Below, piece by piece: positions 8,073-17,370 of a stretch of 35,005 nucleotides of DNA. Every line of letters begins with the position of its first letter. Position 1 is the stretch's first letter. The position numbers and the translations under genes are program-made. The notes beneath the pieces were generated by a model. That model saw only the letters and a list, made by a program, of their open reading frames with translations. It was not told where the DNA came from and made no database searches. The DNA lies in NCBI GenBank assembly GCA_014879735.1, contig JACSRN010000134.1, positions 1 to 35,005 on the forward strand, written 5' to 3'. The DNA comes from Paracoccaceae bacterium. GTDB lineage: Bacteria > Pseudomonadota > Alphaproteobacteria > Rhodobacterales > Rhodobacteraceae.

Positions 8073-8375
8073 CGTTGTTTTCGAGGGTTATGCGGGTGGG
8101 GCTTTGCACTGGTGTCCTCGCCACAGCAGCCGAACACGTTCTCTTGAGCCCGATATTCTCCGGACCTCTCGACTGCGCGCATTCGGTGTAGAGCCCGTAA
8201 CCAGTTGAAAGTATAGGGACAGTTCCTCGCGCCACCTGAACACTACGATGCCAGTGGCGTTTGTGGAAAGGAACACAAATCCAACCCGTTCTTTTCCCCA
8301 TGCAGCCTCGCAAATCCCTTCCGCCATTGAGAATTTCCGGCGGCGACGGCATCCCGTCGGTGAGGGAGGCTATAA
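8073..8375. other. Gene-free stretch after tRNA-Ser
   Basis: About 300 bp without a supportable gene. Open frames here are mostly antisense read-through of the tRNA or lack ribosome sites. I saw no copy of the tRNA 3' end that could serve as an attachment site. The last bases hold the GGGAGG ribosome site of the next gene. Confidence 0.5.
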
Positions 8376-8720
8376 ATGGCGGAACCGGACCTCGACACCG
8401 ACAAGCTCGACGACGCGGCGCTGGCGATCCTCAGCCTGACGCTGCATGACGGCAATCGCGTCTGGAAAGGGCTCGACTGGTCCATCACCGACCGGCTGCA
8501 CGCCAAGGGGCTGATCCACGACCCCGTCGGCAAGGCGATCGTCGGCTACGGCGTCGCGGTCATCACGCAGCTGGTGGTCTTTCCTTGGTTCGGTCTGCCC
8601 GCCCGCCTCGACGACGCGATGGCGATCGGGGCGATCTTCGCTATCATCTCGATACTCCGCAGCTTCCTGCTGCGGCGGGTGTTTGAGACAATCCGGGTCG
8701 GTGGTCAGTTCCGAGACTGA
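8376..8720 (+). CDS. Chimeric protein: DUF6429-like N-terminus joined to a DUF7220-like membrane C-terminus
   Basis: This 114-residue protein is built of two parts. Residues about 5-54 (LTLHDGNRVWKGLDW ... LIHDPVGKA) match my recollection of DUF6429, a small soluble protein that normally continues with KSVVFTEEG after DPVGKA. Residues about 55-110 (IVGYGVAVITQLVVFP ... ILRSFLLRRVFE) instead match the two-helix membrane protein typed as DUF7220 in phages and alphaproteobacteria. The switch falls near base 8535. GGGAGG precedes the ATG. The 3' end overlaps the convergent gene by 16 bp. No function is known for either half. A deletion between two neighbouring ancestral genes would explain it. 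The family names are from memory, not a search. Confidence 0.7.
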   Translation: MAEPDLDTDKLDDAALAILSLTLHDGNRVWKGLDWSITDRLHAKGLIHDPVGKAIVGYGVAVITQLVVFPWFGLPARLDDAMAIGAIFAIISILRSFLLRRVFETIRVGGQFRD

Positions 8721-8926
8721 CCCCCGAAGATGCCAAGCATTTCCTCGACCCAGTCCTCGTCCTCGCTGCGCATCAGCACGGCCACGAGAAGCTGGGTCAA
8801 CCGGGGTACCGGCGTGTCAGGCGGGTTGTCGGGCAGAAAGAAGGAGAACTCCCCCTCGGCAGAGACGACGAGGGCAGAACTGCCCGGCGGCAGGACCGTG
8901 CCGTGATCGGTGGAAATGTCGGTCAT
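8705..8926 (-). CDS. Small conserved acidic hypothetical protein
   Basis: 73 residues, acidic, with a patterned start (TDHGTVLPPGSSALVV), a FSFFLPD strand, and a helix (LTQLLVAVLMRSEDEDWVEEML). It looks like a small accessory protein seen with other DUF genes in alphaproteobacterial islands, but I cannot name a family. It lies 4 bp downstream of the gene at 8931-9140, as part of a two-gene unit, and overlaps the 3' end of the convergent chimeric gene by 16 bp. Confidence 0.6.
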   Translation of the reverse strand: MTDISTDHGTVLPPGSSALVVSAEGEFSFFLPDNPPDTPVPRLTQLLVAVLMRSEDEDWVEEMLGIFGGQSRN

Positions 8927-8930
8927 GGGA

Positions 8931-9140
8931 TCACCAGTAGTATTTGTGGGGTTTGTGGTTGCCGAGAGCCCAGATCAGGACATCGGGATCGGCGCCATGC
9001 AAAAGCTTGACGGCTGTCATCGTGGTCCGCCTGCGGCGCGGACGGCTGTGGAACAGGATGTTCCAGTGCGACGGCGTTCCATTCGGAAACGCGCCGATGC
9101 TGCGGCTCTTGATTCTGGGTTTCTTGCGCTTGTGGTTCAT
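8931..9140 (-). CDS. Small basic conserved hypothetical protein ending in KPHKYYW
   Basis: 69 residues, very basic at the N-terminus (MNHKRKKPRIKSR), with the patterned core GTPSHWN, a run of four arginines, and the C-terminal signature GNHKPHKYYW. I recall similar short proteins near phage-like islands in alphaproteobacteria; the function is unknown. The start at 9140 was chosen for its strong GGAGGA ribosome site. The frame is open another 37 codons upstream, but that part lacks one. The charge and HxNxxFH pattern could fit nucleic-acid binding, which is only a guess. Confidence 0.6.
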   Translation of the reverse strand: MNHKRKKPRIKSRSIGAFPNGTPSHWNILFHSRPRRRRTTMTAVKLLHGADPDVLIWALGNHKPHKYYW

Positions 9141-9277
9141 CGATCTTCCTCCGGAGATTGCAGGCATGCAAATGCATGCGGTCCGGAGGGCCGCGAATGA
9201 GGAACCAGCGATAAGGGTCAAAGTCGGGATGATTTTCGCGGTAGCGCGCATATCACGGCTCTGCCCGAACGTAAAGC

Positions 9278-9315
9278 GCCGCCCCGAAAGGCGGCGGCAT
9301 CCGGTTCGGGGCGGC
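9278..9315 (-). terminator. Inverted repeat downstream of the DUF3489 gene
   Basis: An 11-bp perfect inverted repeat (9278-9288 with 9305-9315) lies 5 bp beyond the DUF3489 stop, with a GC-rich inner segment that can form an alternative hairpin. On the minus strand it is followed by GCTTTAC, so the T run is weak. A terminator is likely but not certain. Confidence 0.5.
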
Positions 9316-9320
9316 AGTAT

Positions 9321-9867
9321 TCACGCTTCCGGAAGTTTGTATGCCCTTCCGCGCCTTTCGATCTTCTCTGAGGTCACCTCGAGCCCGAGTTTCTTCTTCA
9401 GCGCTCCCGCCATGGCGCCTCTGACTGTGTGACCAGCCCATCCGAGTGCGCTGGCGATCTCCTCGATGGTCGCTCCGTCCGGCGCGCGCAGCATGGCGAT
9501 CAGGGTGGCCTGCTTCGTTCCCTCGCGCGGCGTGCGCGCCTTGGGCGCGGCTTCGGTCTCGTTGGGAGCGTCCGTCGGCGCCCACAGGCGCGGTGTTCGT
9601 GTCCTCGGGCTCGATGCCGATGGCGGCGAAACCTGCGTCGGTGGCGACCAGCGTGACGCCATTGCCGTCGCCGGTCTCGCGCCACATGGGCTCGCCCTTG
9701 CGCAGGTCGGCGTCCACCTCTTGCAGGAAGCCCTTGGCGAGCATCGCGCCGATCACCTTGGCGGCGGCCCCGCCGCGCAGGCTCTCGGGTAGCGGCATGG
9801 CGATGCGCTCGGGACGTTGGGCGACGGCTCTCAGGATCAGGGTTTGGGTGTCGGAAAGCTGGGTCAT
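9321..9867 (-). pseudogene. DUF3489 protein interrupted by a one-base frameshift
   Basis: The N-terminal part (start ATG at 9867, GGGAGA ribosome site; MTQLSDTQTLILRAVAQRP...) runs in one frame to about 9583. The C-terminal part (TKQATLIAMLRAPDGATIEE ... to stop 9321) lies in the next frame and is a clear DUF3489 domain: a winged-helix-like module with ALGWAGHTVRGAMAG and a basic KKKLGL segment. The span is 547 nt, one more than a multiple of three. Removing one C from the CCC at 9581-9583 joins the frames into a smooth 181-residue protein (TAPVAPTDAPNETE at the joint). Either a recent single-base insertion or a sequencing error in a homopolymer is possible. The domain suggests DNA binding; the role is unknown. 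Confidence 0.75.
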
Positions 9868-9948
9868 CGTCGTCTCCCGTATCGGGGCGCGCGGGATGCG
9901 GGCCCTTCTACGAGGCCAAGGACCCTGCTTTAGGGATCCATCGGTCAA

Positions 9949-10080
9949 TCACCGCTTTTTCTTTGGAGGCAGGCCAACGGCCAGAATGCCCTTTTCGAAC
10001 GCCGGAGCGGGCGCCGGGGCGGCCTTCACCTGTTTTGGCTTCTTCGTTTCGCGGTTGCCGCGCTTTCGCTCTTTGGCCAT
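9949..10080 (-). CDS. Small lysine/arginine-rich conserved protein (43 aa)
   Basis: A 43-residue frame: MAKERKRGNRETKKPKQ, an Ala-Pro-rich linker (APAPAPAF), then a C-terminal PPKKKR. The ATG has AGGAAGA upstream. The start, R-x-N-R-E-x-K-K-P-K, resembles a very small basic protein I recall in many alphaproteobacteria. The function is unknown; the charge suggests nucleic-acid or ribosome association. It precedes the DUF3489 gene on the same strand by 81 bp. Confidence 0.6.
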   Translation of the reverse strand: MAKERKRGNRETKKPKQVKAAPAPAPAFEKGILAVGLPPKKKR

Positions 10081-10135
10081 GGGGCTCTTCCTGTGTTGAA
10101 TGTGCCGCCGATGGCGGTTCGACAGGCGTCAAATC

Positions 10136-10181
10136 GGACCCGGCCCTGCCTTTTCGGGGGCGGGAGGCCAGCGCCGGGTCC
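10136..10181. repeat. Inverted repeat between small genes
   Basis: GGACCCGGC (10136-10144) and GCCGGGTCC (10173-10181) are perfect 9-bp arms separated by 28 nt that are themselves GC-rich. It lies between the 43-residue protein and the one-helix membrane protein, both on the minus strand, and could end the transcript of the latter. Confidence 0.35.
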
Positions 10182-10244
10182 TTCGGCGCGGGACGCGCCT
10201 ATGCAACGGGATGCTGATCGGTCGCGAGGCGCGATCCTAATCGG

Positions 10245-10637
10245 CTAGACCGCCAATGCTGTTGCGCAGGCCGTCGCGATGGTGCGATCGGTGGTCGTCT
10301 GCCCTGGCATGAGTGCCCATCCCCCGGTTTCGACAAACTGGCGGCGTTCGGAATTGTTGGTGATCGCGGCGAGTTCGGCGCGACGTGCGGCGGCATCGGG
10401 CAAGGCGCCGAAGCGATCGACGCAGATCGTCGTCGCAAGCTCGACGCGCGCGGCATTGGCGGCGGTATCAGATTGCGCGCGGGAAGATCCGCCCGTCACC
10501 CAGCCACCCCAGCCGAATCCGAGAATCATCGTAAGCGCGGCGGTTGCCACGCAACTCCAGAACAGGGCCGTCTTCGACGGGCTGTAACTTTCCCATCGCG
10601 AACCAAGCGACTTTTTGCCGTTTTGCTGAACTGCCAT
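10245..10637 (-). CDS. Conserved one-helix membrane protein
   Basis: 130 residues. The N-terminus is hydrophilic (residues 1-22, containing SLGSRWESYSPSK), one transmembrane segment spans about 23-47, and WVTGG begins the exported part. The C-terminal domain has a Cys in 'ATTICVDRF' and another in 'ATACATAL'. The start at 10637 follows a CAGGAG ribosome site; an upstream in-frame start adds 17 residues inside that site. The pattern SLGSRWE-Y-P-K-x-x-W/FW followed by GGWVTGG resembles a small conserved family in alphaproteobacteria whose role I do not know. The two Cys could form a disulfide outside the membrane. Confidence 0.7.
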   Translation of the reverse strand: MAVQQNGKKSLGSRWESYSPSKTALFWSCVATAALTMILGFGWGGWVTGGSSRAQSDTAANAARVELATTICVDRFGALPDAAARRAELAAITNNSERRQFVETGGWALMPGQTTTDRTIATACATALAV

Positions 10638-11790
10638 GATGTCGAACTCCTGTTGGGTTTTATCGCCGTTTCGGGTTGCGCGTTGCATCAGGCCTCGTGC
10701 CTGTTTCCTCTCGTTGCAAGGTATTGCAATTTTCGATCATTAATTCGCACTTTCGATCGCAATGGCGCTTGCGCCGGCGCAGCACGGTATCCCTGCAATG
10801 GTACTGCGCCGCAAATCGGCCATTCGCCAAAGTTTCGCTGACAGTCTCAGGTACGAACGGGAAACCGGATCCAAAGCTCCGCGTATCGGAAAATCTCTGT
10901 TTCCCGCGCCGAATCCGCGCCGCTGCCAAATGCGATCAGTCTCGGGCACGAATGACCGAATACACCGCGGCGATAGAATCACGAAAGATCTGCCCGGCGC
11001 GCATTCTGGAAAGTCCTTTCCGGACTTTCATTGGCCGCCCGAGGCAGAACAGGCGGCGATCCAGTGTATCAATATTGTATAGCGGTGCATCGCTCCGGTT
11101 ACAACCTTCACCGACAGTTCCACCCGCGAATATATTCACATTCGTCGATGATAGGCCCATCAGCACTGCGGATGCCTTTTTGCGGTCGAACCACAAACCG
11201 CCGGGCAGCAACGAAATTCGCAAATTGGCTGCTGTTGTTGCGGCCTGAAATTTCAGACGGGATTTTCGCAAGAGATATCCACCACTTGTATGCGTGAAGT
11301 ATAACTTCGTGCCGATGGTGGTTTTCCCGCCCGCCACCCCATATATATACCAATCGCATGGGCACTCCGGGCGAATGCAAGGGGTGTGGCGATGAAATCG
11401 ACCAGATGTGCTGCAGCGATTTCCGGCGGGGTTGCAACCGCTGACGGAATGCGGCCCGAACGACAGGGGGCGGCCTCGGGATCATGGACTGCGGCGGGAC
11501 CGGCGGCCCTGCGTCCCAGGCGCAATCTTTCCATCCGGGAGGGGAATGGAGGCACGTCGACACCCTATGAGGCGCTGCCGAGACTCATCCAGGAGTGAGG
11601 TTTTGGCCCGGTGACGGAGGTGCTGTCTTCTGGCCGGTCTTCGGGTATGAATTGATCGGGCAGGGCGAACCGAATTTGCACCGACCGCCGCCTGTCATCG
11701 CAGAATCGAAAAGCAGCAGGAGGGTGACGCGGCGCGGCAAGCGCCGCCGCTATGCGTTTCAGGCCCCATATTCACAGAAGGATGCAGACC
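10638..11790. other. Long AT-richer stretch without a confident gene
   Basis: About 1.15 kb, less GC-rich than its surroundings. A minus-strand frame of 133 codons (10936-11337, GTG start) has an unbiased third position, no clear ribosome site and no recognised motif. A plus-strand frame (11386-11598, GTG start, 70 codons) is equally unsupported. A short AT repeat (ATATATATAC) lies at 11341-11350. The stretch may be decayed accessory DNA or hold an unrecognised gene or RNA. Confidence 0.4.
11009..11029. repeat. Inverted repeat in the gene-free stretch
   Basis: GAAAGTCC (11009-11016) and GGACTTTC (11022-11029) are perfect 8-bp arms around TTTCC. No T run follows on either strand, so an operator or decayed site is as likely as a terminator. 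Confidence 0.4.
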
Positions 11791-11958
11791 ATGGGTTTCT
11801 CGACCCCGAAAGAACCGTTCGACCTCGCGGCGTTCCTCCGCGAGAAGGGCGTGCCGCGTTCGAGGCGGCGGCCAAACTGGAAAAATCCGCACCAGAACCC
11901 CGCGCCACCGCCAGCGGCCGAGGCGCCGGCACCGAAGGATGAGGACCAGGCCGAGTGA
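11791..11958 (+). CDS. Small hypothetical protein, Pro/Ala-rich tail
   Basis: 55 residues: MGFSTPKEPFDLAAFLREKG, a basic patch (PRSRRRPNWK), then a Pro/Ala-rich, acidic end (PAPPPAAEAPAPKDEDQAE). AAGGAT lies 9 nt before the ATG, and third positions are strongly G/C. It ends about 215 bp before the cold-shock gene. I do not recognise a family. Being short and compositionally biased, it could be a chance frame, though codon use argues for translation. Confidence 0.4.
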   Translation: MGFSTPKEPFDLAAFLREKGVPRSRRRPNWKNPHQNPAPPPAAEAPAPKDEDQAE

Positions 11959-12053
11959 CAGGCCATGCGCCCGAAAATAGTTTCAAGCTATTTCAAGGGC
12001 TAGCATGAATCTGCCGCGGCGTCGCCCGTTGTCCTCTGGTAATTTCGGCATGG

Positions 12054-12173
12054 ATGTCGTATGTGGGGTGGGCATTTCTATTGTCGACCCTGTTCCTTCT
12101 CGGCTCAGCTTCGATCTTCAGCTTTGCCGAGCCGCTGCGCTGTGTGGGCGGCATCTACAGAAGGAATATCACG
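12054..12173 (+). other. In-frame hydrophobic upstream extension of the cold-shock gene
   Basis: From ATG 12054 there are 40 open codons in the same frame as the cold-shock protein. They encode a short N-terminus and a strongly hydrophobic run ([20 protein letters not shown]) before the normal start at 12174. The internal start has a proper AGAAGGA site and gives a family-length protein, so I treat this as 5' leader DNA that happens to be open. Translation of the longer form is not excluded. Confidence 0.35.
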
Positions 12174-12380
12174 ATGGCCAAAGGCACCGTGAAATGGTTC
12201 AACGCCACCAAAGGTTTCGGCTTCATCGCTCCTGAGGGCGGGTCGAAGGACGTGTTCATTCACATCTCGGCGCTGGAACGTGCGGGGATCCGCCAGCTGA
12301 ACGACGGCCAAGCCGTCAGCTTCGACATCGAGCGCGACCGCAATGGTCGTGAATCGGCGACGAACCTCGTTCTCGCCTGA
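12174..12380 (+). CDS. cspA: Cold-shock domain protein (CspA family)
   Basis: This 68-residue single cold-shock domain (OB fold) binds single-stranded RNA/DNA in the cytoplasm and typically acts as an RNA chaperone in cold or stationary phase. It starts [18 protein letters not shown], with RNP1 KGFGFI at residues 13-18 and RNP2 VFIHIS at 27-32. The length is exactly that of alphaproteobacterial CspA-type proteins. The start at 12174 is set by AGAAGGA. The long upstream leader would fit the post-transcriptional control usual for csp genes. A strong terminator follows 26 bp after the stop, so it is monocistronic. Which csp paralogue it is cannot be decided. Confidence 0.95.
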   Translation: MAKGTVKWFNATKGFGFIAPEGGSKDVFIHISALERAGIRQLNDGQAVSFDIERDRNGRESATNLVLA

Positions 12381-12405
12381 ACCACGGTTCTGGCAGACAT
12401 GGATG

Positions 12406-12440
12406 GCGGGGTCGGCTTCGCGCCGGCCCCGCTTTTCTTT
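12406..12440 (+). terminator. Rho-independent terminator of the cold-shock gene
   Basis: An 11-bp stem (12406-12416 with 12422-12432, one G-T pair), loop TTCGC and TTTTCTTT tail. Confidence 0.85.
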
Positions 12441-12498
12441 TGATCCCGCGCCTTTTGTTTGTGTTGCGGGTTCGGTACTTGGACGAAAGCAATATACA

Positions 12499-12759
12499 TT
12501 GATAGAGATTCAATGGGGGGAACCCCTGTCCTTTGTCACGTCGCCGGCTGGCGATGTGCAGACCTTCAGCACGCTTGAACAGGCCAGATACTGGCTGCGC
12601 CGGCGGTGGCCGGTGTCGGACGAGGCGCGAGGTCGCGCTCTTGACCGGATCGAGGCCGCGATGGATTGCGTGGCCTCGGTCGGAACTGCGCGGCGGGCCT
12701 TCATTTCCGCCGCCAAATCGGCCGGCTTCGTGCCGGAAAACCTGATGATGCAGTCCTGA
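12499..12759 (+). CDS. DUF982 family protein
   Basis: This small soluble protein, about 86 residues, matches the DUF982 pattern I know: a tryptophan-containing first strand (IQWGEPLSFV), 'VQTFSTLEQARYWLRRRWP', and a helical end 'ARRAFISAAKSAGFV'. Such proteins are common in several copies in rhizobia and other alphaproteobacteria and have no known function. No ATG is in frame. A TTG at 12499 gives the family-length product but has only a weak ribosome site, so the start is uncertain. It follows the cold-shock terminator and is the last gene of the accessory patch. Confidence 0.7.
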   Translation: MIEIQWGEPLSFVTSPAGDVQTFSTLEQARYWLRRRWPVSDEARGRALDRIEAAMDCVASVGTARRAFISAAKSAGFVPENLMMQS

Positions 12760-12765
12760 CGCGCT

Positions 12766-12795
12766 GCCCGCCCGGGCGCTGCGGCGCGGGCGGGC
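12766..12795. repeat. GC-rich inverted repeat after the DUF982 gene
   Basis: GCCCGCCCG (12766-12774) with CGGGCGGGC (12787-12795), 12-nt loop, starting 6 bp after the stop codon. It sits between convergent genes and probably marks a transcript end, though there is no T run. Confidence 0.45.
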
Positions 12796-12934
12796 GGGAA
12801 TTGCGGCGCATTGGGCCGCTGCAATGCGTTTCCGGCACTTGCCGTCGGGCGGATGCCGCCCCGCGGGCCAGAAAGGATCCGGTCGAGCAGATCGGATCCG
12901 CCCGCGTGATCGATATGGGGTGAGGCCCGGCGCC

Positions 12935-13701
12935 TCAGACGGTCGATGCCTTGCGGCAAGAGGCGACAAGCGCTGTCGTTTCCCGCGCCAGCAGCCAGGT
13001 GTCGGCCCCCACGGCAATGAAACCGGCGCCCTGTGCCCTGGCTTCTGCCGCTGCCGCAGCCCCATAGGCCAGCACGCCGGCATGGCAGCCTGCGGCAGTG
13101 ATCCGCTGCAGGCCATCGGTGATTGCCCCCCGCACCGGCGCGGCCCAAGGCGCGCCGGCATGGCCCATGGCGGCGGCCAGATCGCCCGGCCCGATGAAGA
13201 TCGCGTCGACACCCGGCACTGCGGCGATGGCTTCGATATTGCGCAGCGCCAGCGGCGTTTCCGCCTGGACGATCACGCAGGTCTGCGTCTGCACCTCGTC
13301 GCGGTAGCCAGTATCGCGACCATAGTCGTTGCCGCGCATCACCCCCGAGTATCCACGGCTGCCATGCGGCGGATAACGGGTCCAGGCCACGACGGCGGCG
13401 GCCTGCTCGGCGGTATCGATCATCGGAAACATGATCGACTGCACGCCGATATCCAGCAGCCGCTTGGTCACGACCTGATCGGAGACCGGCGGGCGGACGA
13501 GGACGGAGGTTCGGTTCTCGGCCGCGCGCAACTGATCTGCGACCGAGGCGATCTCGTTCGGGGAATGCTCCATGTCGATCAGCAGCCAGTCGGCGCCCGA
13601 TCCGGCAGATATCTCTGCCGATGCCGCAGAGCAGAGGCTGAGCCAGAGGCCCAGCTGTGGTGCGCTGGCCGACAGGGCGGCCTTGAAGGCATTTTTGCGC
13701 A

Positions 13702-13702
<1 letters not shown>
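12935..13702 (-). CDS. HpcH/HpaI-family class II aldolase
   Basis: This 255-residue TIM-barrel aldolase of the HpcH/HpaI family cleaves 2-keto-3-deoxy (or 4-hydroxy-2-oxo) acids to pyruvate plus an aldehyde, using a divalent metal. Seen: 'DWLLIDMEH' (residues 38-46), the Arg in 'SVLVRPP', 'GVQSIMFPM', 'YPPHGSRGY', the metal-ligand Glu in 'VIVQAETPLAL' and Asp in 'IFIGPGDLAAAMG'. The length matches the family. The ATG overlaps the IolD stop by one base (TGATG), so it is translationally coupled and last in the catabolic operon. It probably performs the final C-C cleavage. The exact substrate (deoxy-keto-acid chain length and stereochemistry) cannot be read from sequence. Confidence 0.88.
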
Positions 13703-15555
<1,853 letters not shown>

Positions 15556-15592
15556 ACCTTGCTCCTGAAGGGCTCCACCCGGCTGAACCCGG

Positions 15593-16327
15593 TCAGAGTA
15601 TGTTCTGAATATCGTCGATGCTGGTCCGGGCTGCTGGCTGATCCATCACCACCTCGCCCCGCGCCATGCCGATGATGCGGTCGCAGCATTCGAGTACGTG
15701 ATGCAGGTTGTGGCTGATGAAGATACCGCATTTGCCCTGCGCCTTCAGTCCCTTGACGAAGTCGATCACCTTGTTGGTCTCTTTGACGGACAGGTGGTTG
15801 GTCGGCTCGTCCAGGATCAGCATCCGGGAGCGGAAATGCATGGCCCGGGCGATGGCGACGCCCTGCCGCTGGCCGCCCGACAATTCCCCCACGATGGCAT
15901 CGGGGGATCGCAGGTGCAGGCCGACCTCTGCCAGCGCCTCGGTTGCCGCCTCCGCCATGCGCGGGTGATCCATCGGGCCAAGCCCGCCGATCTGCCAGCG
16001 CAGGATTTCGCGCCCGATGAACAGGTTGCGCGCCACGGTCATGGTGGGCACGGTCGAGTTGTACTGGTAGATCGTCTCGATCCCCAGACGGCGCGCATCG
16101 GCGGGGCTGCGGATCGCGACCTCGCGCCCCTCGACCCGGATGCGCCCTGCATCGGCGCGGTGCTTGCCCGACAGGATGTTGATCAGCGTCGACTTGCCCG
16201 CACCATTGTCGCCGACCAGCCCGACCACCTCGTCGCCGCGCAGCGACAGCGATACGCCCTTCAGGACCTGCATGCCGGAATAGCTTTTCTCAAGTCCGTC
16301 GAATTCCAGAAAGCCCGCCCCGCTCAT
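15593..16327 (-). CDS. Sugar ABC transporter, ATP-binding protein
   Basis: This 244-residue single-domain ATPase of the CUT2 sugar type (like FrcA, not the two-domain RbsA) powers uptake with the permease upstream. Walker A GDNGAGKS is at residues 39-46. The segment 'IETIYQYNSTVPTMTVARN' is the Q-loop area of sugar ATPases. The signature is 'LSGGQRQGVAIARAM' and Walker B 'MLILDEPTNHLSV'. The start at 16327 overlaps the permease stop (ATGA). With the permease and binding protein it forms a complete importer between the dehydrogenase and IolD genes, suggesting uptake of the pathway's sugar or cyclitol. Confidence 0.92.
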   Translation of the reverse strand: MSGAGFLEFDGLEKSYSGMQVLKGVSLSLRGDEVVGLVGDNGAGKSTLINILSGKHRADAGRIRVEGREVAIRSPADARRLGIETIYQYNSTVPTMTVARNLFIGREILRWQIGGLGPMDHPRMAEAATEALAEVGLHLRSPDAIVGELSGGQRQGVAIARAMHFRSRMLILDEPTNHLSVKETNKVIDFVKGLKAQGKCGIFISHNLHHVLECCDRIIGMARGEVVMDQPAARTSIDDIQNIL

Positions 16328-17370
16328 GTCGACACCTTGATCTTGGAAGCCTTGCGCCGCAGCCATCCGTTGGCGATCACGGCAAAGACGGTCAGAAAGC
16401 CGATGGCAAACTTGAACCAGTTGGCATCGATGCCGCTCAGCACCATGCCATTGTCGATGGCGCGGATCAAAAGCGCCCCGACGATGGCACCCAGGACCGT
16501 GCCGATGCCGCCGGTCAAGGCCGCCCCACCGATCACCGCCGCCGAAATCGCCTGCAGTTCCAGGCCTTCGCCAATCGAGGGGAAGGGTGTTCCCAGCCGC
16601 AACACCTGGATGATCCCGGCAAGTCCGGCCAGCAGCGAGCAGAGCGCGAAGCAGAACAGCTTGACCCGTGCCACCGGGATGCCCATGGCCGCTGCCGCCT
16701 CGACGCCGCCGCCGGTGGCGCGGATCCAGTTGCCCAGGTTCCAGCGCCCCAGCATCAGCGCCACCAGCGCAGCAATGCCGATGAACCAGACCATCGACAT
16801 GCGCAGGATGCTGCCGTCCCAGAGCGGGGCCACGAAAATGCCGGTCGGGATATCGACCGGAAGCAGGGGGGGAAAGCCGCCCGACAGCACGATGGTGATC
16901 GACCGTGCCATGTAAAGCGTGCCCAGTGTCACGATGAAGCTTGGGATGCCGCTGAGAATGGTCAGGGCCCCGTTGATCAGCCCGACCGACAGCGCCGCCA
17001 GAAGTGCCAGCAGGAATGCCGGCAGGAACGGCAGGCCCGCGTTAAGCAAAAGTGCCAGACACATCGGCGCCAGGGCGAAGACCGAACCGACGGAAAGGTC
17101 GAACTCGCCGCAGATCATCAGCAGCGTGATGCCAATCACCACGATGGCGATTTCCGGTGCAAGCGCCAGAACGCCGCGCAGGTTGTCCAGCGACAGGAAC
17201 ACCCCGCCCGACTGCACCTGAAACAGGATGACCAGCAGAACCAGCAAGACGGCACCGGCCATTTCTGGCCGCTGCAGATAGCTTTTCAGAAGCATGCGCC
17301 GCCGATCGGCGGGCGTTGCTGCCGCCCGATGATCCGGGCGGCCAGAGGACTGGACGGGCCGGGATGACAT
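16324..17370 (-). CDS. Sugar ABC transporter permease (RbsC/XylH type)
   Basis: This 348-residue BPD_transp_2 permease has about eight to ten hydrophobic segments. Landmarks are 'GEFDLSVGSVFAL' (DLSVGS is the family signature), 'GLINGALTILSGIPSFIVTLGT', and 'GGAALTGGIGTVLGAIVG'. A roughly 28-residue basic N-terminal extension lies before the first membrane span. The start overlaps the binding-protein stop by one base. A single permease gene would act as a homodimer, as in ribose and xylose importers. Confidence 0.92.
   Translation of the reverse strand: MSSRPVQSSGRPDHRAAATPADRRRMLLKSYLQRPEMAGAVLLVLLVILFQVQSGGVFLSLDNLRGVLALAPEIAIVVIGITLLMICGEFDLSVGSVFALAPMCLALLLNAGLPFLPAFLLALLAALSVGLINGALTILSGIPSFIVTLGTLYMARSITIVLSGGFPPLLPVDIPTGIFVAPLWDGSILRMSMVWFIGIAALVALMLGRWNLGNWIRATGGGVEAAAAMGIPVARVKLFCFALCSLLAGLAGIIQVLRLGTPFPSIGEGLELQAISAAVIGGAALTGGIGTVLGAIVGALLIRAIDNGMVLSGIDANWFKFAIGFLTVFAVIANGWLRRKASKIKVST

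Noticed and set aside
7919-8352. Minus-strand frames antisense to the tRNA reading like 'RRRDSNPRDP' and 'GDEGIRTLE'
   Set aside because: These are well-known artefact translations of serine tRNA genes, not proteins.
9908-10132. 74-codon minus-strand frame over the 43-residue gene
   Set aside because: Wrong frame; the 43-residue frame has a ribosome site and recognisable pattern.
10936-11337. 133-codon minus-strand frame with GTG start
   Set aside because: Unbiased third positions, no ribosome site, no recognised motif; kept only as a note in the gene-free stretch.
7933-12759. Mobile-element ends, integrase or repeated tRNA 3' end
   Set aside because: Looked for by eye and not found, so no element or attachment site is called.
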